Shown here: positions 57,809-64,000 of the stretch, piece by piece
How the letters are laid out: every line of letters starts with the position of its first letter
Numbering within the stretch: the stretch's first letter is position 1
IMG/VR virus record: IMGVR_UViG_3300010403_000021
Coordinates: 64,001 to 128,000 of that record
From: a virus
Length of the DNA: 64,000 nucleotides
Reading direction: 5' to 3' (one strand)
Notes under the pieces: generated by a model
Database searches by the model: none
Seen by the model: the letters and a program-made list of their open reading frames with translations, nothing else
Told to the model about the DNA's origin: nothing
Translations under genes and position numbers: made by a program

Positions 57809-58127
57809 TACGCTATCACTAGTTTCTAAAATTACAGAGATCAACGACCTTTCTAATTTTCTTAAAGATCCAGACTTCGATGAGGCTATGGACTTGGTTA
57901 TTAAATTAACGGTAAAGCCTTATATGGAACCAGAGAAAGCAAGACATTTAATTGTCAAACTTCAAGCTCTTAGCACAAAGTATGCGGTATTAGCTGTGAC
58001 CTACACAACTATTCTTAGAGATAAAGCTGGTACGGATAATAATCACAAAAAGAATATTTACTATACTCTTAAAGAAGCATTGGATAAATTAGTTGATGGA
58101 CTAAAATATCAGGCAAGGACGCTGTGA
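57801..58127 (+). CDS. Helical recombination-cluster protein, 108 aa
   Basis: All-helical, with the segment MEPEKARHLIVKLQALSTKYAV. A similar small protein lies beside the nuclease in several actinophage recombination clusters. It may be a partner of the Cas4-like exonuclease. ATGGATGA overlap with the previous gene. Confidence 0.5.
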   Translation: MDDTLSLVSKITEINDLSNFLKDPDFDEAMDLVIKLTVKPYMEPEKARHLIVKLQALSTKYAVLAVTYTTILRDKAGTDNNHKKNIYYTLKEALDKLVDGLKYQARTL

Positions 58128-58128
58128 T

Positions 58129-58899
58129 ATGAGTCAGTTTGCAAATCTATGGTTTGACAAAACACCATATGGCTTAGAGAGCCTGGCCAAAATATTAGAT
58201 GCCAGTTATTCCGATGCAACAAATAAAAATGAGCATATTAAAAAAGAAAGATTCTCACCATCATCAGTTGGATATGGTTCTGGTAAATGTCCTAGAAGAT
58301 GGGTGCTTGCATTTAATGGTGCAGATTTTGTAGAAGAATACACTTCGAAATCAGTTGACAATATGTCTGCTGGTACTTCAGCACATGAAAGAATTCAAGC
58401 TAATTTCGGCAACAGTAAATTAGAAGTTGAAATTGAAAAAGAAATAAAGAATGACGATCCTCCCATTAGAGGGTTTGTCGATTTAATTATCAAGAATTAC
58501 AATGGACATAATATAGTTGTTGAAATTAAGACTACAAGAACTGAAGCATGGCGGTCAAGGATGGTAAAAAACGCGGGGCCAGAATATCAGGTTCTTCAGC
58601 TTTTAATCTATCTGTATATCCTTGATGAGAAATATGGAGTACTTCTATACGAAGATAAGAATGACCATCAGAAACTCTTGATCCCAGTCGAGATGACAGA
58701 TGCCAATAGAGATAAAGTAGAAGGTGTCTTTGATTGGATGAGAATAGTCTTTGCAGCGTATAAAGAAGGAAAGCTTCCAAAGAATCCTTTTAGATCAAAT
58801 TCTAAAATATGTAAAGAATGTCCAATTCAGAAATGGTGTTTCATTCAACCGGAAGGAGACACTGATATTCCAGTATTAAAATATGAAGACGAAGACTGA
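58129..58899 (+). CDS. Cas4/RecB-like exonuclease
   Basis: A 256-residue PD-(D/E)XK exonuclease. SGKCPRRWVLAF has the first Cys, AGTSAHERIQANF the His, IRGFVDLIIK the G-x-x-D, VVEIKTT the E-x-K, and EYQVLQLLIYLYIL the QxxxY-type helix. CKECPIQKWCF near the C terminus supplies three more Cys for an iron-sulphur cluster, as in Cas4. It likely resects DNA ends for RecA. Confidence 0.82.
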   Translation: MSQFANLWFDKTPYGLESLAKILDASYSDATNKNEHIKKERFSPSSVGYGSGKCPRRWVLAFNGADFVEEYTSKSVDNMSAGTSAHERIQANFGNSKLEVEIEKEIKNDDPPIRGFVDLIIKNYNGHNIVVEIKTTRTEAWRSRMVKNAGPEYQVLQLLIYLYILDEKYGVLLYEDKNDHQKLLIPVEMTDANRDKVEGVFDWMRIVFAAYKEGKLPKNPFRSNSKICKECPIQKWCFIQPEGDTDIPVLKYEDED

Positions 58900-59194
58900 T
58901 TCAGAAATAATTTGTGTTTGGTGCGGCGAGAGTTTTATAAAACGCCGCCCAAATATGATCTATTGTAAAAAAGAATGCTGTAATGCAGCTACTAATAAAA
59001 AGCTTATAGAAAGATATCACGAAAATAAACAAAGGCGAAGAGAAATAAATAGAGTTTGTATTAAATGCGACTCTAGATTGTCAAGATATAATCAAGATGA
59101 TGTTTGTCATTCCTGTCAAATAAAAGAGACAGATAGTGAAAAAATTGATCTTTTGCGTAGCCTTGGATTTTCTTATGTGGATGAAAATGAATAA
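58883..59194 (+). CDS. Double zinc-finger protein, 103 aa
   Basis: The first finger is CVWCGESFIKRRPNMIYC plus KKECC; the second is CIKCDSRLSRYN with CHSC. The linker is Arg/Lys-rich (ENKQRRREINR). A nucleic-acid-binding role is likely. It overlaps the exonuclease by 17 nt and the resolvase by 8 nt. Confidence 0.6.
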   Translation: MKTKTDSEIICVWCGESFIKRRPNMIYCKKECCNAATNKKLIERYHENKQRRREINRVCIKCDSRLSRYNQDDVCHSCQIKETDSEKIDLLRSLGFSYVDENE

Positions 59195-59723
59195 TAAATT
59201 TCCTACTATGGGACTAGACTGTTCAACTAACAGTCTAGCCTATTCGTTTGTCCATAATGGTAAGTTGTTAAAATATGGTGAGATATTCTTTAAAGGTAAT
59301 GATGTTTACCATCGAGCGTCTGATGCTCGTAAGAAAATTGAATCAATTAAACATGAATTTCAGATGTCTTCCATTGCTATAGAAAAGACTATTTTCGTTA
59401 GATCTATAGATACAGCTATAAAAATGGCATTTGTCGCTGGTACTGTAATTAGTTGTTTAATAGATGATAATATAAGTGTAGTTGAGATTAATCCACTTAG
59501 CTGGCAATCAGGTATAGGTAATCCTAATCTTACAACAAAGGAAAAGGCTGAGATTCAACGAGATTTTCCGGGGAAGAGTAAGAATTGGTACATGGCAAAA
59601 AACAGAGATATAAGAAAGAATAGAACAAGACAATGGGTAAGGAGTACGTTCAACATAGATATTGAATCGGATAATATAACAGATGCTATCGGTTTAGCAT
59701 TTTATGTTGACAATAAAAGATGA
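59187..59723 (+). CDS. RuvC-like Holliday junction resolvase
   Basis: A 178-residue RNase H-fold resolvase: MGLDCSTNSLAYSFV (first Asp), SIAIEKTIF (Glu), and DNITDAIGLAFY (final Asp pair). INPLSWQSGI resembles the DNA-contact loop of RuvC. The ATG at 59187 gives the usual 8-nt overlap (ATGAATAA). Other in-frame Met codons upstream would run 50 nt into the neighbour. Confidence 0.75.
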   Translation: MNNKFPTMGLDCSTNSLAYSFVHNGKLLKYGEIFFKGNDVYHRASDARKKIESIKHEFQMSSIAIEKTIFVRSIDTAIKMAFVAGTVISCLIDDNISVVEINPLSWQSGIGNPNLTTKEKAEIQRDFPGKSKNWYMAKNRDIRKNRTRQWVRSTFNIDIESDNITDAIGLAFYVDNKR

Positions 59724-59872
59724 AAAGAATAAAAATATATCAAAGCGAGGCATGGCTTAAAATGAATTTTCTTATAAAAGGCTATTCAATAAAAGAAATG
59801 GCAGCAATAGCTAGATGCTCTGAAAATACAATTAGAGATAATCTAAAAAAGCATGGTCTAATCAATGATTGA
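59720..59872 (+). CDS. Small helix-turn-helix protein, 50 aa
   Basis: This short gene is joined to its neighbours by ATGA and 8-nt overlaps. The segment YSIKEMAAIARCSENTIRDN resembles the helix-turn-helix of resolvase/Hin-type DNA-binding domains. It could be a regulator or a relic of such a domain. A basic N terminus (MKRIKIY) fits DNA contact. Confidence 0.6.
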   Translation: MKRIKIYQSEAWLKMNFLIKGYSIKEMAAIARCSENTIRDNLKKHGLIND

Positions 59873-60584
59873 TTATGCAATTATAACAATAGATGATTCA
59901 AGGTTTTATAAGAAGGTTTGGATAAGACAGCGTTTCATTAGAACAAATGAAGCAAATATAGATTTTGTTAATGGAAAAGATCCAGTTGAACTTGGCAAAG
60001 CTAAACGTAAATGGCATGACGTAGAAACACCAGGACCGTTTAAAGCCGGTGAGTTTGGTATATTCTACTCAGTTCTTAACTGTCTTGAATATGGTGCCGA
60101 AAATGATGGTATTATATACTTTGAAGACGATGCCATGCCGTGTGCTGACTTTGAGCAACGTGCTCATGATTATTTAGCAGCCTTACCAGAACATGCCGAC
60201 TTATTAGCACTATGGTCACCAGCCAACCAGCAGGGTGATTACATGGCTGTCAGTGGCTATAATGATGGTGGAGAGCCAAGCTATGAACCACATCAAGGGT
60301 CTATCTTTGACTTTGGACATGATGAATTAACAGGATTATGGCAGGGGTATGGAAATGTAAGTATGGCATTTACCAAACAAGGTAGCCGTAAAGCATTGGA
60401 TTATATTAAGCGCAGAGGTTTCTTTTCACCTATTGATTGTCTGTTATGTATAGCATCTCATACAGGTGAATTGAATAGCTATGCGTTAAAGCCGGGTGTA
60501 AGAAATCTTATCGACTATGACTGGGAAGGCCCCACCACCATACATACCTCCAAATGGGGTAGCATCGAAGAGCTAACAAAATGA
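59865..60584 (+). CDS. GT25-like glycosyltransferase
   Basis: A 239-residue protein. GPFKAGEFGIFYSVLNCLEY followed by GIIYFEDDA matches the conserved core of GT25 (LPS/collagen type) transferases: G-E-x-G-x-x-x-S and E-D-D-A, the latter binding the metal. MPCADFEQRAHDYLAALPE continues the fold. It transfers a sugar from a nucleotide donor; the acceptor is unknown. Confidence 0.7.
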   Translation: MIDYAIITIDDSRFYKKVWIRQRFIRTNEANIDFVNGKDPVELGKAKRKWHDVETPGPFKAGEFGIFYSVLNCLEYGAENDGIIYFEDDAMPCADFEQRAHDYLAALPEHADLLALWSPANQQGDYMAVSGYNDGGEPSYEPHQGSIFDFGHDELTGLWQGYGNVSMAFTKQGSRKALDYIKRRGFFSPIDCLLCIASHTGELNSYALKPGVRNLIDYDWEGPTTIHTSKWGSIEELTK

Positions 60585-61120
60585 AATGTAATTTTGAAGA
60601 GTGTGTTAATGATCAAAGAGCAAAGGGATTGTGTCCTGGGCATCTTAATCAATTATCAAAAGGAAAAGAATTAACAACTCTCAGAAAGGTAAGAGCCAAG
60701 GGTAGCACCTTGGAGAGAAATCAATCTGGAGATAAATTTTGTCCAAAATGTGAAGATTGGTTACCTGTCGATAACTTTTCTGAACATGCAAGCACTTCAG
60801 ATGGATTAAGAAATACTTGTAAAAAGTGTCATGCGTTGCATAAATATGGATTAAATGAAAACACTTATCAAAAATTATTTACTAATCAAAACGGTAAATG
60901 TGCTGTATGTGAAATTTCATTACAAGGTAAGAAAATATGCATAGATCATGATCATTCATGTTGTCCAGGTTGGAATACCTGTGGCAAATGTATAAGAGGT
61001 ATTCTATGCTATGGTTGCAATACAGCAGAAGGATTATTAAAATCAGACCCAGTTATCATATCTAAATTATTAGAATATGTTAAAACTAGGGGATCAATTG
61101 AGGAGTTAATAAATGAATGA
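60581..61120 (+). CDS. Recombination endonuclease VII-like HNH nuclease (copy 2)
   Basis: A 179-residue protein. An N-terminal CNFEECVNDQRAKGLCPGH zinc segment, FCPKCEDWLP, CKKCHALHKYGLNENTYQKL, CAVCEISLQG, then the nuclease core ICIDHDHSCCPGW and IRGILCYGCNTAEGLL. It is the same family as the gene at 11948, but with an extra N-terminal zinc module. It lies between two glycosyltransferase genes, as a mobile nuclease might. Confidence 0.85.
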   Translation: MKCNFEECVNDQRAKGLCPGHLNQLSKGKELTTLRKVRAKGSTLERNQSGDKFCPKCEDWLPVDNFSEHASTSDGLRNTCKKCHALHKYGLNENTYQKLFTNQNGKCAVCEISLQGKKICIDHDHSCCPGWNTCGKCIRGILCYGCNTAEGLLKSDPVIISKLLEYVKTRGSIEELINE

Positions 61121-61802
61121 CATGGCAGTAATCGTTCCATCAAGGGGACGACCAGGAAATATAAAAAGATTATATAAGGCACTAAGTGACACTGAAGCAA
61201 AAGTAGATCTCATTGTTGGTGTTGACCAAGATGATCCATTTGTGGATGAATATACGGATATGGCAGATAAGATAGGAGATCTTATTGTTGTTGTTAGTAC
61301 CATCAGAAGAAGATTTGGTCCAACACTGAATATCATAGCTCAAAACTTTGTAAATTATTATAAGTATTTAGCATGGATGGGCGATGATCATCTTCCAATT
61401 ACAAAGCACTGGGATCAAAGATATAGAGAAGAGCTAGATAATGGCGCTGGTATTGTTTATGGTAATGATTTAGTTATGGGTGAATCAATTGCAACACAAC
61501 TGGCATTTACGCCAGATATTGTTAAAGCATTAGGGCGTGCATTGCCAGAAGATTTTATTCATCTATATATCGATAATTACTTTATGGCACTTGGTGAAAA
61601 GATCGGTGGATCAGTATACTTACCAGATGTTATTATTCAACATTTACATCCAGTTGCTGGCAAGGCAGAGCAAGATCTGACTTATACTGAAGCTAACTCT
61701 AAGGAGAATTGGTCAAATGATAAGAGAGTCTTTGAAGAGTATATAGTTCATGAATTGCCAAATGATGTAGAAAAGATTGAATATTACAGAGGTCAAAAGT
61801 GA
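61113..61802 (+). CDS. GT-A (family 2-like) glycosyltransferase
   Basis: A 229-residue protein. MAVIVPSRGRPGNIKRLYKAL is the N-terminal nucleotide-binding strand-helix; VGVDQDDP and YLAWMGDDHLP give the D-x-D-type metal site, and LPDVIIQHLHP is a later conserved strand. Substrate unknown. ATGAATGA overlap with copy 2 of the nuclease. Confidence 0.75.
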   Translation: MNDMAVIVPSRGRPGNIKRLYKALSDTEAKVDLIVGVDQDDPFVDEYTDMADKIGDLIVVVSTIRRRFGPTLNIIAQNFVNYYKYLAWMGDDHLPITKHWDQRYREELDNGAGIVYGNDLVMGESIATQLAFTPDIVKALGRALPEDFIHLYIDNYFMALGEKIGGSVYLPDVIIQHLHPVAGKAEQDLTYTEANSKENWSNDKRVFEEYIVHELPNDVEKIEYYRGQK

Positions 61803-62425
61803 GAGATCTAGTAGAGGGTGAATATGCATTTTTTGACAGAACCACAGGTCAGCCACCATTCTTCTCAACACAAGAGTTTCACAATGATAGAGAGGCTGCA
61901 CCACATATTGAACAACATGGTATGCAAAGAGACAGACTTGTCTTAGCAGCAATGTTTGTGCAAGAATTATGTCTTAATAATCCAGAAATAAAAACCGTCG
62001 TAGATGTATGTTGCGGAGACGGAGGATTATTGCAATATCTATCACCTTTTCTAAAAGAACAAGGCATTGCCTTCTGGGGGTATGAATTTCAACCATCTAA
62101 TATAAAGGATGGTGTAAATAAACGCGGGGTGGATGTAAGATACGCTGATGTTGCTAATGAAGATATTGAACTAGGTGACCTTACAATTATGACTGAATGT
62201 CTTGAGCATTTTCATAAACCACATGAAATGGTTCAGAAGGTTGCTGAACAATCTAAGTATATTGTTGTCAGTGGTCCTAATGGAGAAGTCCCAGAAGCTC
62301 ATTATGAACTTCATACATGGGGCTGGAGCTGGCCAGCTTATGAGAATCTAATTCAACAAGCTGGATATAATGTTCTTCGACACGAAGAATCAAGTATCTT
62401 CCAAGTTATGTCCGGAAATCTGTGA
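61799..62425 (+). CDS. SAM-dependent methyltransferase
   Basis: A 208-residue class I methyltransferase. VVDVCCGDGGLLQYL is motif I (SAM loop), FWGYEFQPSNI motif II, and LTIMTECLEHFHKPHEM motif IV in the form seen in small-molecule O-methyltransferases. It probably methylates a sugar or the product of the nearby glycosyltransferases. GTG start overlapping the previous stop. Confidence 0.78.
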   Translation: MRDLVEGEYAFFDRTTGQPPFFSTQEFHNDREAAPHIEQHGMQRDRLVLAAMFVQELCLNNPEIKTVVDVCCGDGGLLQYLSPFLKEQGIAFWGYEFQPSNIKDGVNKRGVDVRYADVANEDIELGDLTIMTECLEHFHKPHEMVQKVAEQSKYIVVSGPNGEVPEAHYELHTWGWSWPAYENLIQQAGYNVLRHEESSIFQVMSGNL

Positions 62426-62442
62426 AATAATAGTCATTCATA

Positions 62443-62448
62443 TATAAT
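62443..62448 (+). promoter_or_regulatory. Possible -10 box before the epimerase gene
   Basis: TATAAT lies 17 nt before the ATG at 62466, without a good -35 or extended TG. GGGTGA then serves as ribosome site. Confidence 0.35.
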
Positions 62449-62465
62449 ATATGTGGGTGACTATT

Positions 62466-63374
62466 ATGATTAATGGAAAAGGAAAGAAAGCCTTAATAAC
62501 AGGCTCACATGGTTTTGTTGGTAGTAAGTTTTGTGAAAGACTATTTAATACAGGATGGGAAATTGCTCTAGTAGATATAGCAGATACACTTAATCCAATA
62601 GATGCAAGAGACTTCTTTAGATATGATAATACACATTATGACTTGGTTGTACATTTAGCGGCTGTGGTTGGTGGAAGAGTAACTATTGAAGGCGCACCAT
62701 TGAGTGTAGCTGTAGATCTAGCAATTGATTCAGAAGCATTTCAATGGGCGCTAAGAACCAAGCCAAAGCATTTTGTTTACTACTCAAGCTCAGCAGCATA
62801 TCCTATTGCATATCAAGAAGAATACGATGGTTTATTCAAGAATGATTGTAGATTAAAAGAAGACTATATCGATCTGGATGATATTTCTAATCCTGATCTT
62901 ACTTATGGTTGGTCAAAATTGACCGGTGAAATGCTGGCAAGACATGCTCAAAATGAGGGCATTAGGGTTCATGTATTTAGACCATTTTCAGGATATGGAA
63001 CAGAGCAAGCGCTTGGATATCCATTCCCTGACTTCCTTGATAGAGCTAGACGTAAAGTTCCGGTATTCGATATTTGGGGGACTGGTGAACAGACAAGAGA
63101 CTGGATTCATATTGACGATATTGTTAGTGCAACAATGGATGCAATAGAACAAGATGTTCAAGGGCCGGTTAATCTATGTTCAGGTATTCCAACCAATTTT
63201 AATGAGTTGGCGGATATGGTTACGGAAGCTGCTGGATACACTCCAGAGTTCAATCATATTTTATCTGCACCTAAAGGTGTTCATTATAGAGTAGGAGATC
63301 CAACTAAAATGAATACTTTCTATACTCCAAAAATCAGTATTGAAGAGGGTATTTATAGGGCTCTGCAAAATTGA
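62466..63374 (+). CDS. NAD-dependent sugar epimerase/dehydratase
   Basis: A 302-residue extended SDR enzyme. KALITGSHGFVGSKFCERL is the G-x-x-G-x-x-G NAD site, YYSSSAAYP has the catalytic Ser, TYGWSKLTGEM the Y-x-x-x-K pair, and TRDWIHIDDIV is typical of GDP/UDP-sugar epimerases. The start at 62466 has GGGTGA before it; the ATG at 62451 is too close to a -10 box. It makes nucleotide sugars for the transferases upstream. Confidence 0.85.
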   Translation: MINGKGKKALITGSHGFVGSKFCERLFNTGWEIALVDIADTLNPIDARDFFRYDNTHYDLVVHLAAVVGGRVTIEGAPLSVAVDLAIDSEAFQWALRTKPKHFVYYSSSAAYPIAYQEEYDGLFKNDCRLKEDYIDLDDISNPDLTYGWSKLTGEMLARHAQNEGIRVHVFRPFSGYGTEQALGYPFPDFLDRARRKVPVFDIWGTGEQTRDWIHIDDIVSATMDAIEQDVQGPVNLCSGIPTNFNELADMVTEAAGYTPEFNHILSAPKGVHYRVGDPTKMNTFYTPKISIEEGIYRALQN

Positions 63375-63424
63375 TTGACATGTTGATTCACTCCTTGCTA
63401 TAATGTCGATAGCAAGGAGTGAAT
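63375..63424 (+). promoter_or_regulatory. Promoter with 13-bp inverted repeat around the -10 box
   Basis: TTGACA (63375-63380), 18 nt, TATAAT (63399-63404) preceded by TGC. ATTCACTCCTTGC (63386-63398) is perfectly repeated in inverse as GCAAGGAGTGAAT (63412-63424), with 13 nt between. The right arm contains the ribosome site AAGGAG for the gene at 63430. It could be an operator, or a switch that hides the ribosome site only in read-through RNA. Confidence 0.75.
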
Positions 63425-63429
63425 TATTT

Positions 63430-63606
63430 ATGCCTATTTATGAATATGGATGCATGAGATGTTTAACATTCAAAGAAATTAATGTTTCAATAGATCAAAG
63501 AGACAATGTAAAAGAATGCGATATATGCGGCGGTGTTAGATATAGAAAGATCAGTTTCACTGGATCGGTATATGCGCCAACTGCTACGAACGGCGGCATG
63601 AAATGA
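63430..63606 (+). CDS. FmdB-like zinc-ribbon protein
   Basis: A 58-residue protein. MPIYEYGCMRC and KECDICGG form the two CxxC knuckles of the FmdB regulatory zinc-ribbon family. The start at 63430 follows AAGGAG by 10 nt; an earlier ATG (63403) overlaps the -10 box. Its own tightly controlled promoter suggests a regulatory role. Confidence 0.75.
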   Translation: MPIYEYGCMRCLTFKEINVSIDQRDNVKECDICGGVRYRKISFTGSVYAPTATNGGMK

Positions 63607-63896
63607 AAAAGAAAGATCAGCTATATGATTCGCCACCAGCTAGATGGTCAACAGATGTAAATAAGGCAGTCTTTTATGAATTAGATTTCAATGGTTTTAC
63701 AATGAAGCCAGGAACAAAATTTAAGATCAAAAGTGAACATACTATATTTATATTCGATTGTCTTGTTCATAACATAAGTAAAGATGTAACTTGGGTGGAA
63801 TGCCAAGAAGAAAAAGGTGGATTTAGGTCTTTTTATCCTAGTAAAATATCAAAGGTAATAACTCCTAAAGTAAGCTATAGGAGGAAAAATGTCTGA
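63603..63896 (+). CDS. Hypothetical basic protein, 97 aa
   Basis: A basic beta-rich protein (KFKIKSEHTIFIFDCLVHNI, then WVECQEEKGGFRSFYPSKI) that may be a small SH3- or OB-like barrel. ATGA overlap with the FmdB-like gene. It carries the AGGAGG site of the next gene near its end. Confidence 0.5.
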   Translation: MKKKDQLYDSPPARWSTDVNKAVFYELDFNGFTMKPGTKFKIKSEHTIFIFDCLVHNISKDVTWVECQEEKGGFRSFYPSKISKVITPKVSYRRKNV

Positions 63897-64000
63897 TATG
63901 GAAAAAAGAGAAGCATCAGAAGCTGATGTAATGCGTTATTATGATGATCAGTCTGAAGTCGTTCTTTTGCATGTAAAAGGTTATACGGTAACGGATATCG
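63889..64000 (+). CDS. 5' end of a gene running off the window
   Basis: AGGAGG lies 4 nt before ATG 63889. The visible 37 residues (MSDMEKREASEADVMRYYDD, then HVKGYTVTDI) suggest an acidic start followed by the first helix of a helix-turn-helix, but the frame is cut by the window edge. Confidence 0.6.
   Translation, partial: MSDMEKREASEADVMRYYDDQSEVVLLHVKGYTVTDI

Noticed and set aside
1-64000. CRISPR array, integrase, attachment site, insertion sequence
   Set aside because: I saw no regularly spaced repeats, recombinase or transposase motifs, or IS ends, so no support for these.

Overview
The window is part of a large, AT-rich, tailed double-stranded DNA phage genome of siphovirus type. It has a long tape measure protein, a tail-chaperone frameshift, an HK97-style head module and no sheath gene. 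The host is probably a Gram-positive actinobacterium. The basis is family knowledge: class II (cobalamin) ribonucleotide reductase, ThyX, a DnaE/PHP polymerase, a GH25 endolysin, wall-hydrolase domains in the tape measure, an RNase AS-like exonuclease, and several promoters that start transcription at or next to the ATG. I see no tRNA, CRISPR array, integrase or insertion sequence. I also see no terminase, so the window is not the whole genome.

Layout. 1-1246 (+): an incoming terminator, a few small genes including a ribbon-helix-helix protein, and a terminator facing the leftward genes. Codon use here differs from the rest. 1465-10375 (-): one tightly packed run of 32 mostly tiny genes with 1-23 nt overlaps. 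It includes a HAD-like hydrolase, an RNase AS-like exonuclease, thyX and many zinc-binding or acidic mini-proteins. 10376-10943: a divergent non-coding region with a leftward promoter, an attenuator-like terminator whose loop can pair with the preceding hairpin, and a long structured leader. 10944-15520 (+): glycosyltransferase, endonuclease VII, nrdJ, a candidate small RNA, endolysin. 15587-27446: PAS protein, decoration-like proteins, portal, protease-scaffold, major capsid, connectors, tail tube and frameshifted tail chaperones. 27439-45581: tape measure, baseplate/minor tail proteins and a large FN3 fibre. 45653-48645: metallophosphoesterase, a free-standing Hint protein, a small membrane protein and small genes. 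48642-59872: replication and recombination (DnaB, primase, SSB, DnaE, dUTPase, RecA, nucleases, RuvC-like resolvase). 59865-64000: sugar/methyl-transfer genes, a second endonuclease VII and small zinc proteins.

How it works together. nrdJ, thyX and dut supply dNTPs to the DnaE/DnaB/primase/SSB replisome. RecA, a Cas4-like exonuclease, RuvC-like, PD-(D/E)XK-like and endonuclease VII enzymes process recombination intermediates. Rightward genes are cut into units by intrinsic terminators and by a recurring promoter of the form TTGnnn-N17/18-TGnTATAAT. At several genes the -10 box lies only 5-9 nt before the ATG. At two genes the -10 box sits inside an inverted repeat whose right arm covers the ribosome binding site.

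Most notable: a promoter-to-terminator small-RNA locus (14329-14457); an FN3 domain apparently split between two genes by an intervening gene (38412-39765); the kissing-loop attenuator (10738-10856); leaderless phage promoters; in-gene starts for a scaffold and for an endolysin C-terminal domain; and a frame break at the start of the tape measure gene.
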